NCBI GenBank assembly: GCA_910587835.1
Contig: CAJUNQ010000109.1
Location: forward strand, 1 to 64,000
DNA length: 64,000 bases
Direction of reading: 5' to 3'
Origin: an uncultured Oscillospiraceae bacterium
GTDB lineage: Bacteria > Bacillota > Clostridia > Oscillospirales > Acutalibacteraceae
How positions within the stretch are numbered: the stretch's first letter is position 1; every line of letters starts with the position of its first letter. The translations under genes were made by a program, and so were the position numbers. Positions 53,495-60,997 of this stretch are shown here, one piece after another. A model generated the notes under the pieces. That model saw nothing but the letters and a program-made list of their open reading frames with translations. It did no database searches and had not been told where the DNA came from.

Positions 53495-55837
53495 ATGGGA
53501 TACAGCACGAAGAACAGCGCGAAGCATGAGCGGAAGCAGGGGATTGCCGCCATGCAGGCGATGCTGGATGATCCGAATTTTGACGCCCAGGCTGCCATGA
53601 ATCTGATCCAGATCAACAAAGACGCTTTCGGCAAGCTGGACGATCTGCCTGCCGTTAAGTTTTGCGAGTGTATGGCTGATATGAGGGCAAATTATCCGGA
53701 TATTTATCCGGTTTTCTGGTGGTGGCGCCACGCTGAGGAGAAGGCCGGACGCCGGAAAGAAGAGGATGGCGATGATCCCGATGAGCGCCGCCACAGAACC
53801 TTCATGATCACGCAGTTCCTCCGGGCACCTTTCTCCGATGAGTGGGAGGATGACCGGAAGACGTTGAAGCCTGGCGTAGACCCGTGGATCACGGAAGAGC
53901 AGATAGCCCGGGGGCTGGATCATAAGACCATTAAGCGTTGGGCATGGGTCTGGCACGATAGGGACATCTATACGGAAGAAGATGAGATCGCGGATCGTGA
54001 CGGCCGGGTCAAGGCTGGTGAGATGAAGTTCAAGCACGCTCATATCATGGTCGAGATTCCCTCTAAGCTCCCCGTTTCGACGGTTGCCCGTTGGTTCGGG
54101 GTGCCGGATAATCAGGTGACGATCATGCGTGGCCGCGGCGCTTTTCTGGATGGTGTTGAGTATCTGGTTCACGAGTCTCCCCGCGCTGTGCAGCAATTTA
54201 AGACCCATTACAACGATGATGAGGTCCATGCTTCGAGCGGCTTCGATTTCCGGCGGGAAGTGGCCGATCTTCAGGCCCACCGGGCTAAGTACGGCAAGCG
54301 GGCCGGCGATATGACGCCCGCCGACACCATGCGGATGCACGTGATGCACGATGGCTGGAACATGAAGATGTGCCGGGACGATGATCCGCTCACTTACGCG
54401 AAGATCAGGAGTTCGCTGCCTCCGCTGCGCCTGGACTACCTGTTGGATGCTGAGCCGTGCCCTTTCCGCATGAACATCTATGTGGACGGCCCCGGCGGTA
54501 TCGGCAAGTCTTCGTTTTGCGAGTATATCGCGCAGTCGATGTTCCAGGGAGTGGATGATCCCTATTTTACCATCGGGAACGATGAGCGCGTGACTTTTGA
54601 CGGTTATGATGGACAGCCCGCCATTATCTGGGATGACGTCCGTGTGACGGATTTCATCCGCCAGTTCGGCTCAAACGGCGCGTTCCGGATTCTGGACCCC
54701 CACCCGAAGAAAATCGCCCAACAGGCCAAGCACAGCCGCTTGATCCTGACGAATGTAGTGAATATCATTAACGGCGTACAGCCTTATAAAGAGTTCATCG
54801 CCGGTCTTGCCGGTACTTACACTGATCGTGACGGTGTCCAGCATAAAGCAGAGGACGAGAACCAGGCCTGGAGGCGCTTCCCGATGATCCTGTGCGTCCG
54901 GACTGACGATTTTACGGTGCTGGTCAACCAGGGCTTCGTAGATGACGATCTCTCATCTGTGCAAACGATGCAGATGTACGCCAATGTGCGCGGCAGTTTG
55001 AAATCCATGATGCAGAAGCTGGAGGGCTCGGCCAAGGAGCAGGCATTACTGACGTTCGGCGAGCCTGTACTATCTGCCAGGAGGATGATTGAGGCATCTC
55101 ATGACAAGAAGATCTCAGACCCTGCCCAGATCCCGCCGGAGCTCATGCCGAAGATCGTCTATTGCGCAGATAGCATGGAGGATGCTATTGTTGATGGACA
55201 TGCCCGTGTGTATTTTCAGATGTTTGATCTGCTCAACAAGCAGAATGCCAGATATGAGGAGAGCCGGTTTGACACACTTGTAGAGTTCGCTTGCTGGTTC
55301 TGGTCATCTGAGGCTGGCGGCTTTGCCCGTTATCTGAGCGAACACCCTGATGATTATGAAGATTTTGCTTCTGAAATCGCCTTTGCGCAGGATGATGACA
55401 GATTGCAGAAGGCTATTGAGGATTGCATACCCTATTTCACTTATAATCCGTGGTTCGATAGGATTGATTATCAGGTTGAGGATAATCACTTGATCCAAAC
55501 AGGCCATCATAGGTACAGCGGTATTGAGATGCTTAACACGTACACATTAGATACCCTTTTAGAAGCCGTTTATCTTGCATGGGAGGGCGATTTTGGCGAA
55601 TTTCCCCGGTATAGGGGCCATAAGATATGCCCTATGTGCCGGATATTTGTTTCGCCTGACATGAAATACTGCGGCCAGTGCGGAAGAGAACTGCCCGATG
55701 TGAACTTTTTTGAGGACATAGAGCATGATCTCGCCCGGTATCAGCTTGCTACTGAGCGTAATTGCGATGTGAATGATGTTCCTGGTGAGGACGTGGAGGC
55801 CAGGATCCCTGATATTGATAAGTACGCTGACTATTGA
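53495..55837 (+). CDS. rep: HUH endonuclease-SF3 helicase replication initiator (Rep)
   Basis: Initiates rolling-circle-type replication of the element. 780 residues. The HUH part (about 100-240) has WVWHDRD, the metal-binding KHAHIMVEI and a candidate nucleophile tyrosine in GVEYLVHES. A superfamily-3 helicase domain follows: Walker A DGPGGIGKSS (about 331-340) and Walker B PAIIWDDVRV. The C-terminus bears a Cys4 zinc ribbon (CPMC ... CGQC, about 711-733). The architecture is like plasmid Reps related to CRESS-DNA virus Reps. ATG at 53495 is chosen because upstream ATG 53450 lies within the -10 box. Confidence 0.85.
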   Translation: MGYSTKNSAKHERKQGIAAMQAMLDDPNFDAQAAMNLIQINKDAFGKLDDLPAVKFCECMADMRANYPDIYPVFWWWRHAEEKAGRRKEEDGDDPDERRHRTFMITQFLRAPFSDEWEDDRKTLKPGVDPWITEEQIARGLDHKTIKRWAWVWHDRDIYTEEDEIADRDGRVKAGEMKFKHAHIMVEIPSKLPVSTVARWFGVPDNQVTIMRGRGAFLDGVEYLVHESPRAVQQFKTHYNDDEVHASSGFDFRREVADLQAHRAKYGKRAGDMTPADTMRMHVMHDGWNMKMCRDDDPLTYAKIRSSLPPLRLDYLLDAEPCPFRMNIYVDGPGGIGKSSFCEYIAQSMFQGVDDPYFTIGNDERVTFDGYDGQPAIIWDDVRVTDFIRQFGSNGAFRILDPHPKKIAQQAKHSRLILTNVVNIINGVQPYKEFIAGLAGTYTDRDGVQHKAEDENQAWRRFPMILCVRTDDFTVLVNQGFVDDDLSSVQTMQMYANVRGSLKSMMQKLEGSAKEQALLTFGEPVLSARRMIEASHDKKISDPAQIPPELMPKIVYCADSMEDAIVDGHARVYFQMFDLLNKQNARYEESRFDTLVEFACWFWSSEAGGFARYLSEHPDDYEDFASEIAFAQDDDRLQKAIEDCIPYFTYNPWFDRIDYQVEDNHLIQTGHHRYSGIEMLNTYTLDTLLEAVYLAWEGDFGEFPRYRGHKICPMCRIFVSPDMKYCGQCGRELPDVNFFEDIEHDLARYQLATERNCDVNDVPGEDVEARIPDIDKYADY

Positions 55838-55840
55838 CTT

Positions 55841-55869
55841 TTGACGTATAGAAGTATATACTCTATAAT
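55841..55869 (+). promoter_or_regulatory. Partition operon promoter with palindromic operator
   Basis: TTGACG, 17-bp spacer, TATAAT, 35 bp before the ParA-like start. The inverted repeat GAAGTAT / ATACTTC (55851-55857 with 55874-55880) brackets the -10, a likely autorepression site for the RHH partner. Confidence 0.75.
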
Positions 55870-55903
55870 GTAAATACTTCAGTTACGCGGGAGGTGTTAT
55901 GAC

Positions 55904-56485
55904 ATGAAGACGATTTTAGTCGCCAACAGCAAGGGCGGCGTAGGCAAGACAACGATTGCATCTGAGCTGGCCTACGCCGCGCAGAACTCCGGGCTGAAGT
56001 TCGACTACTACGACTTGGACAGGCAGGGCGGCTCCAGCTTCGAGGACCGGCAGAACCCCGATTCAACCGTTGCTATCGTGGATACGCCCGGCGCGCTGAC
56101 GGAGGACCTGGGCAAGTACATGCAGGCATCGGACCTGATTGTTGTGCCAACACGCATGAGCTACCGGGACCAGCAGCCGCTGGAATTGATGGTCAAGACG
56201 GTCAGGGACGTGGGCCTCCCCGCGATCTATGTCCTCTCCCAGTGGAATCGGTACAGGGTCTGTGCTGACTTCCTGGAATGGTTCAAGTCCACATATCCGG
56301 ATGAAGCTGTCATTGCGATGCCGCAGTCGGAGTTGTTTCCCCAGGCCGGGCTTGCGGGGTGTAGCGTCTGCCAGATGAAGCTGGACAGCTTCCCCGCCCA
56401 GCAGGTCAACCAGTTGATTGGGATGGTCGAGCAGCGGCTCCATGTGGGTCTACGTCTGTGGGGAAAGGAGGATCGGCATGGCTAA
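55904..56485 (+). CDS. parA: Small ParA-like partition ATPase
   Basis: Segregates the element when extrachromosomal. 193 residues, the short plasmid ParA type: deviant Walker A NSKGGVGKTTIASELA, Walker B VAIVDTPGA, and the DLIVVPTRMSYRDQQPLELM region. No N-terminal helix-turn-helix, so repression should come from the partner. GGGAGGTGT precedes the ATG. It overlaps the next gene by 8 bp. Confidence 0.9.
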   Translation: MKTILVANSKGGVGKTTIASELAYAAQNSGLKFDYYDLDRQGGSSFEDRQNPDSTVAIVDTPGALTEDLGKYMQASDLIVVPTRMSYRDQQPLELMVKTVRDVGLPAIYVLSQWNRYRVCADFLEWFKSTYPDEAVIAMPQSELFPQAGLAGCSVCQMKLDSFPAQQVNQLIGMVEQRLHVGLRLWGKEDRHG

Positions 56486-56738
56486 GAAGGACAGTAATCT
56501 GTTTTCGGCAACCGCCAGCAAGCGGCAGGCCGAGCAGGAGGCCCTGAAGCAAGGGCTGGCCCAGGATGCGGCTGCGGGGACAGAACCGGCGGACGACAGC
56601 GCGGACGAGGCCCGCGTGAAGTTGACCCTGGCGCTCTCCGCCGGGGACAAGTTCAAACTGAAGACCGCCGCCGCGAAGCGAGGTATCACCGTGGCGAAGC
56701 TGGTCCACGAGTGGATTTCGGAACTTGATGTCGATTGA
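56478..56738 (+). CDS. parB: Small ribbon-helix-helix-type partner of ParA
   Basis: An 86-residue protein: a disordered charged N-terminus and a C-terminal ribbon-helix-helix-like domain (ARVKLTLALSAGDKFKLKTAAAKRGITVAKLVHEWISEL). Such proteins bind centromere-like repeats and repress the par operon. ATG at 56478 follows AAAGGAGG. The parB name is by function and position, not homology to large ParB. A terminator follows at 56837. Confidence 0.75.
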   Translation: MAKKDSNLFSATASKRQAEQEALKQGLAQDAAAGTEPADDSADEARVKLTLALSAGDKFKLKTAAAKRGITVAKLVHEWISELDVD

Positions 56739-56836
56739 TACTCATCTCCTTTGCTGGAGGCACGAATTGAAATCACGAATGGATCAAGATGTTGGACTGA
56801 TTTACATCTATACAGTTTTGCGTCTTGCTGTTTTAT

Positions 56837-56872
56837 GAGGAAGAAGGTTTTTTATCTCCTTCCTCTTTTTTT
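56837..56872 (+). terminator. Terminator after the partition operon
   Basis: Stem GAGGAAG / CTTCCTC (56837-56843 with 56859-56865) followed by seven T. The rest of 56739-57030 holds no gene; it is AT-rich. Confidence 0.8.
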
Positions 56873-56979
56873 GATTGGGCAAACAATGGGAAGAACGTGG
56901 AGCACGGTGTTCCGTATATTTTTCTCTGTCTCTTTATGTCCTCCCTTGACCATTTATTTCAAAAAATGAAAATACGGGG

Positions 56980-57008
56980 TTGCATAATTTGCATTGACAT
57001 ATTATACT
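56980..57008 (+). promoter_or_regulatory. Promoter of the methyltransferase cassette
   Basis: TTGCAT, 17-bp spacer, TATACT, 22 bp before the chosen start codon. The short leader and AGGAGG make this the likely promoter for all three cassette genes. Confidence 0.75.
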
Positions 57009-57030
57009 TAAAGGGTAGGAGGTGGTGAAT

Positions 57031-58359
57031 GTGAACACTGGATTGATGACGGTAGCTCAAACGGCTGCTTATATGAAGCTTTCCGAGAAGACGATCCGCC
57101 GAATGATTAAGCACGGTCAGTTGCCTGCTTCTCGTGTAGGTGATCGTTCTTTGCGGATTCGCCCTGATGATGTGGAGCGTTACGTTAGTGATACCTCTAT
57201 TTCTCGTATGGATCAGATTCACATGGAATGCGCAGATGAGGCACCTGCTGATACTAATGCGGCTCTTTTAGCCGTCCCCGTTCTTGCTGATGTTCTGGCT
57301 GCTGCTGCAAACGGCCCTCGGATGGTTACGATGTTCACCGGTTGCGGTGGTTTGGATCTTGGTTTTGCTGAAGCTGGTTTCCACATTGTTTGGGGTAATG
57401 ACTTCGATGCTGATGCTCAGGCCGTCCATGCGCTTAATCTTGGCCCTGTAGATGGTCGGAATATTATGGATGTTGGCGAGGACGAGATTCCTGATTGCGA
57501 TATTTTGACGGCTGGATTCCCATGTCAGCCCTTCTCTAACGCTGGGAACCGGCGCGGGGTTCATGATTCCCGTGGTATGCTTTACAAGGAGTGTCTGCGG
57601 ATTATTGCCAAAAAGATGCCTAAAGTGATCGTTTTTGAGAATGTCAAGGGGTTGCTTTCCACGAAGTATATAGATGGTCGTAACTTGGCCGAAGTCATTG
57701 TGGAGGACCTTTCCACAATGAATGGTCTCGGCTATAATGTGACGTATCAGCTTGTGAACGCCGCTGACTACAATGTGCCGCAGAATAGGCAGCGAGTCTT
57801 GTTCGTGGGTGTCCGAAAGGATCTGGGAATCACGTTCATATTCCCCGAGAAGCATAGCCGAGATGGCCTTACTTTACGTAACGTACTGACTGTCCCCGCC
57901 GGTGCGCAGGCCCATGTCGATTGGCCTTTCTCCCCGCAGGCGCTTGATATGGTCGCCTATATTCCGGAGGGTGGATCCTGGAAGGATGTTCCATATGCCC
58001 ACTTGGCTCCTCGGTTTCAGAGAATTAGGGACGACATGAAGAAATACCATTCACCGAATTTCTACCGCCGGTTTTCTCGTGACGAGATCTGCGGAACCAT
58101 GACAGCCTCTGCCCAGCCTGAGAACTGCGGTATCATCCATCCCACTGAGGACCGCCGGTTTACCGTCAGGGAGGTTGCTCGTATTCAGACGTTCCCGGAT
58201 AGGTTCCAGTTCATTACGGATACGCCGAAGAACATAACTGCTATGTATAAGGTCATTGGGAACGCGGTGCCCGTCAATCTTGCCCGTAACATAGCCGAAG
58301 CCATCATGACGCAGGTTTTTGAGCCTGCTGAAGGAGGTGCTGAGTACAATGGACACTGA
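57031..58359 (+). CDS. DNA (cytosine-5) methyltransferase with N-terminal excisionase-type HTH
   Basis: Transfers a methyl group to cytosine C5 in a specific DNA site. 442 residues. Residues 1-55 are a MerR/excisionase-like helix-turn-helix (MTVAQTAAYMKLSEKTIRRMIKHGQLPASRVGDRSLRI), unusual on such an enzyme. The methyltransferase has motif I MFTGCGGLDLGFAEAGF, motif IV GFPCQPFSNAG (catalytic Cys), motif VI FENVKGL, motif VIII QNRQRVLFVGVR and motif X GNAVPVNLARNIAEAI. GTG at 57031 has AGGAGG eight bases upstream. Codons are richer in T/A endings than the flanks. It overlaps the next gene by 11 bp. The HTH may regulate the operon or add DNA specificity. Confidence 0.92.
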   Translation: MNTGLMTVAQTAAYMKLSEKTIRRMIKHGQLPASRVGDRSLRIRPDDVERYVSDTSISRMDQIHMECADEAPADTNAALLAVPVLADVLAAAANGPRMVTMFTGCGGLDLGFAEAGFHIVWGNDFDADAQAVHALNLGPVDGRNIMDVGEDEIPDCDILTAGFPCQPFSNAGNRRGVHDSRGMLYKECLRIIAKKMPKVIVFENVKGLLSTKYIDGRNLAEVIVEDLSTMNGLGYNVTYQLVNAADYNVPQNRQRVLFVGVRKDLGITFIFPEKHSRDGLTLRNVLTVPAGAQAHVDWPFSPQALDMVAYIPEGGSWKDVPYAHLAPRFQRIRDDMKKYHSPNFYRRFSRDEICGTMTASAQPENCGIIHPTEDRRFTVREVARIQTFPDRFQFITDTPKNITAMYKVIGNAVPVNLARNIAEAIMTQVFEPAEGGAEYNGH

Positions 58360-59740
58360 TAAGGCGTATCTGTTGGGGCTTGTCATTGGGGGTGGTTTCT
58401 TCGGCAATGCTGAGGACGTGTTTCAGATCAAGCTTCCTTTCAAGAAGTGGGGATCTTACCAGGAGAACCCGCAACGCGGTAGTGCCATTGCTAATGACAT
58501 CATCCGCAAGGTCGGGAACATGTTCCGGGCTATTTACGGTTTGAGTGTCCAGTATGAGACGCGACCCGGGGGCGACTGGATTATCTTGTGTGAAGGTGAT
58601 ACTTCCGCTCTGAAGGCCGATTTGGATCGGTATGGCATTGCTGCTGAGGGCGAGCTGCGCGGTACTGCTGATATTGGTCCTCTCATTGAGGATTTGGTGG
58701 ACGATACCCTGAAGCGGCGGTTTGTCGCTGGTCTTGCTGATACTATTGGCAGCATGACGAAATCCCATCGCCGCTTCTCTGACGAGCATCAGATCATTTC
58801 CTTCGAGATCAAGGGGTACAATTTTCAGTTCGTTTGCGACCTGTGCCGCTTGTTGTATTCCATAAACTGTATTCCCGATCAGGTGAATTGGAACCATCCG
58901 AATATTCAATGCACGAACGATCCTTACTACCGTCAGTGGAACAAGGGCTTCAAGCTGCGAGTTCTCCTTGACCAGTATGCAGCGTTTGGCGCTTTCGCTT
59001 TCAGGACGAAAGCCGAGGCTTCAATGGAAAACAGACAGCTCCAGCGAGAGCACCATGAGGCTGAACCTTGTGAAGATAGACACTTTCATGTCACGCCGTC
59101 CACTGTCCATCCTGCCGAAGATGATGCGCGTCTGCCTGATGAAATACGGGGTGGCCATTATATCCATTTCCGGCATTTCTGTGCTGTTCTTGGGTGTGAG
59201 CATGCCCCATATGACGAGGTAGCTTCTCATTTTTGTGAACTGGGTAAGTTGGTCATACCGTTTGCTATTTTGAGTAAGGATTCGTTGCTTGAGATAGAGC
59301 GCCGGATCGCCGCTGATCCTCTAATGGCGAACCGTTCCTATACCATCCATAATGTTCGCGTTGATTCGCTTATCATGGCTTTCGAGAACGATCAATACGC
59401 TCTTTTGTATGGGACATACTCTGGTTCCGGTTATCCTATCGCGGAAATTCTGAAGGGTGTTGCTTACGTTATCGCTGATGACAGTGAGCTGAACGGGACC
59501 CGGCCGAAGGATGGCTATTTGACGTTGATCAAGCGACATCTTGCGCAATCACCGAATATGACGGTGGAGCTCAGGCGTCCCGATCTGTTGACTCCTTTGG
59601 TATTGGTAGGCAATGGTCGTGGCGCAATGGTTGGAGCAATGAACCCTGCGGTATATGAAAAGCTGGTGGAATTCGATCCCGACAATAGATATAAGATGAT
59701 CGTCAGGAAGATCACCGAAGAGGATTTGGCAGATGCGTAA
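58349..59740 (+). CDS. LAGLIDADG-like protein, putative restriction partner
   Basis: A 463-residue protein. The N-terminal 210 residues resemble a two-repeat LAGLIDADG homing-endonuclease fold: KAYLLGLVIGGGFFGN (5-20) and RRFVAGLADTIGSMTKSHRRF (about 122-142), with FKKWG and FEIKGYNFQFVCDLCRLLYS strand-helix elements. Both motifs lack the acidic residue that normally binds metal at the eighth position (Gly and Ile). The C-terminal 250 residues are not recognised. ATG at 58349 follows AAGGAGGTG; 11-bp overlap with the methyltransferase and 8-bp overlap with the next gene show tight coupling. It may recognise DNA while another subunit cuts. Confidence 0.7.
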   Translation: MDTDKAYLLGLVIGGGFFGNAEDVFQIKLPFKKWGSYQENPQRGSAIANDIIRKVGNMFRAIYGLSVQYETRPGGDWIILCEGDTSALKADLDRYGIAAEGELRGTADIGPLIEDLVDDTLKRRFVAGLADTIGSMTKSHRRFSDEHQIISFEIKGYNFQFVCDLCRLLYSINCIPDQVNWNHPNIQCTNDPYYRQWNKGFKLRVLLDQYAAFGAFAFRTKAEASMENRQLQREHHEAEPCEDRHFHVTPSTVHPAEDDARLPDEIRGGHYIHFRHFCAVLGCEHAPYDEVASHFCELGKLVIPFAILSKDSLLEIERRIAADPLMANRSYTIHNVRVDSLIMAFENDQYALLYGTYSGSGYPIAEILKGVAYVIADDSELNGTRPKDGYLTLIKRHLAQSPNMTVELRRPDLLTPLVLVGNGRGAMVGAMNPAVYEKLVEFDPDNRYKMIVRKITEEDLADA

Positions 59741-60311
59741 GGATCGGAATGAGGTGTCATACTATCCCGAGATACGGTCGTTTATTGAGCGGCAGCTGAA
59801 GAGCAACTTCATTGCCGCCAAACACAGGGACCTGGATGTTTACTGGGGCATTGGTGAGCTGAAGGCCAATCTCCGAAGAATCATAAATGCGCATCCTGAG
59901 AAGTGCGGCTGTGTAACGGGTTTTGCCAATCTTGTGCCGCCGCTGAATTTAGACATATTCGCTTTGGTGACGGACGGGACGAAGTTCGAATTACTTATCC
60001 TCGAAGTGAAGTTGATGAATAGAGCTGGCCTGAAAGAATGGTCCCAGCTTGTGGGGTATTGCCTTGTGTCCGGGGCCAGATATGGATTGTTGGTGAACAT
60101 CAATAATGGCGCAAGCCCTCGCTTGGCCGATATACTTAGGACAGAGACTCATCTGTCCTATATCAGGACTTTGGTCGGGGGACAGGCGCTTGAGCATTGT
60201 CTTGGGTTCATGCAGTGGGATAGCCTGACGCAGGGTTTTGAGTATAGCAATCTCGGATTTATCAGGTCCCTGTCAGCATTGAGTCAGGAGGTTATCGCGA
60301 GGTTCGATTAA
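59733..60311 (+). CDS. PD-(D/E)XK-like nuclease candidate
   Basis: A 192-residue protein with a plausible PD-(D/E)XK core: NLDIFALV (D74), LILEVKL (E91, K93) and the helix EWSQLVGYC that often follows in RecB- or restriction-type nucleases. A strand-rich middle (YGLLVNINNG) fits the fold. It is the third gene of the methyltransferase cassette, overlapping the LAGLIDADG-like gene by 8 bp, so it is the best candidate for the cutting subunit. No close family recognised; nuclease function is inferred from the motif and context. Confidence 0.65.
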   Translation: MRKDRNEVSYYPEIRSFIERQLKSNFIAAKHRDLDVYWGIGELKANLRRIINAHPEKCGCVTGFANLVPPLNLDIFALVTDGTKFELLILEVKLMNRAGLKEWSQLVGYCLVSGARYGLLVNINNGASPRLADILRTETHLSYIRTLVGGQALEHCLGFMQWDSLTQGFEYSNLGFIRSLSALSQEVIARFD

Positions 60312-60401
60312 GCTATCTTGTACATCAGATTGTTTTTCTTTTCCATCGCCGTCAGTTTTGTTGGTTGTAGGTTTCGGACATCCGAAAGGAGCAGATACAT
60401 C

Positions 60402-60740
60402 ATGCCAAGAGCAAAGAGCGACACCGTGAAATCGTCCGTTGAGTTGGACGCCGAGATCCGGGAAATGAGGAAGAAAATCGCCGCCAAGCAGAAGGCAGCA
60501 CGGGCGGCGAAGAACCGGGAAAAGGCTGAGGCTGACCGGGCCAAGGCCATAGAAGAGGTGGAGTTCAACAAGCAATTTGTGGAGGCGGCCAAGACGATTC
60601 ATCTGTCCGATTACGAAGACAATGGGCAATCAATCTACGAGCTCATCCAGGCGATTATCCGTCCGGTGGCCCTTCTGGAGGAGGACGAAGATATACGTCG
60701 GTTGAAGGAGTCTGTGGCCAGCAGACAGACGGTAATTTGA
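60402..60740 (+). CDS. Small coiled-coil protein of the element
   Basis: A 112-residue charged protein. Residues 15-60 form an Ala/Lys/Glu/Arg coiled coil (EIREMRKKIAAKQKAARAAKNREKAEADRAKAIEEVEF), followed by a short C-terminal helical part. ATG at 60402 has AAAGGAGC upstream; a longer frame opens with an unlikely hydrophobic stretch. Codon use returns to the GC-rich style of the element. It may be a mobilisation accessory protein because the relaxase region follows, but no family is recognised. Confidence 0.65.
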   Translation: MPRAKSDTVKSSVELDAEIREMRKKIAAKQKAARAAKNREKAEADRAKAIEEVEFNKQFVEAAKTIHLSDYEDNGQSIYELIQAIIRPVALLEEDEDIRRLKESVASRQTVI

Positions 60741-60746
60741 TTGGGG

Positions 60747-60770
60747 CGGCGGGGTTATCCCCGCCGTCAT
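60747..60770 (+). terminator. Terminator after the coiled-coil gene
   Basis: A perfect 8-bp stem CGGCGGGG / CCCCGCCG with TTAT loop, then TCATTTT. Confidence 0.75.
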
Positions 60771-60832
60771 TTTGAAATTTGGGGCTATCATTATTGAAAC
60801 AGAGGGGGTATGCTGTAGTCATGACAGTGAAT

Positions 60833-60963
60833 CGCCGCGACAGCGGCGCGAGGGAACCGCGTTAGCGGTTCCCTGGGGGGCCCTGTTTCCGCTACGCGGA
60901 AATGGGGGGCCATCTGAACTAGCTTGCTAGTCCAGTGGCCATTATACTGGACTAGCAAGCTAG
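60833..60963. other. Cluster of four hairpins, candidate oriT
   Basis: Four consecutive perfect inverted repeats: CGCCGC/GCGGCG (60833-60848), AGGGAACCGC/GCGGTTCCCT with a 4-base loop (60851-60874), TTTCCGC/GCGGAAA with a 3-base loop (60886-60902) flanked by direct GGGGGGCC repeats, and a 17-bp stem CTAGCTTGCTAGTCCAG/CTGGACTAGCAAGCTAG with an 11-base loop (60919-60963). They end 35 bp before the relaxase gene, where MobV-type origins of transfer usually lie. A weak promoter (-10 TATACT at 60943) overlaps the last hairpin. Confidence 0.7.
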
Positions 60964-60997
60964 AGTCTATGTAGGCGGTCTGAAAGCGAGGTAGGAC

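Noticed and set aside
58349..59740. Calling the second cassette gene an active homing endonuclease
   Set aside because: Both LAGLIDADG-like motifs lack the metal-binding acid, the gene is not inside an intron or intein, and it is coupled to a methyltransferase.
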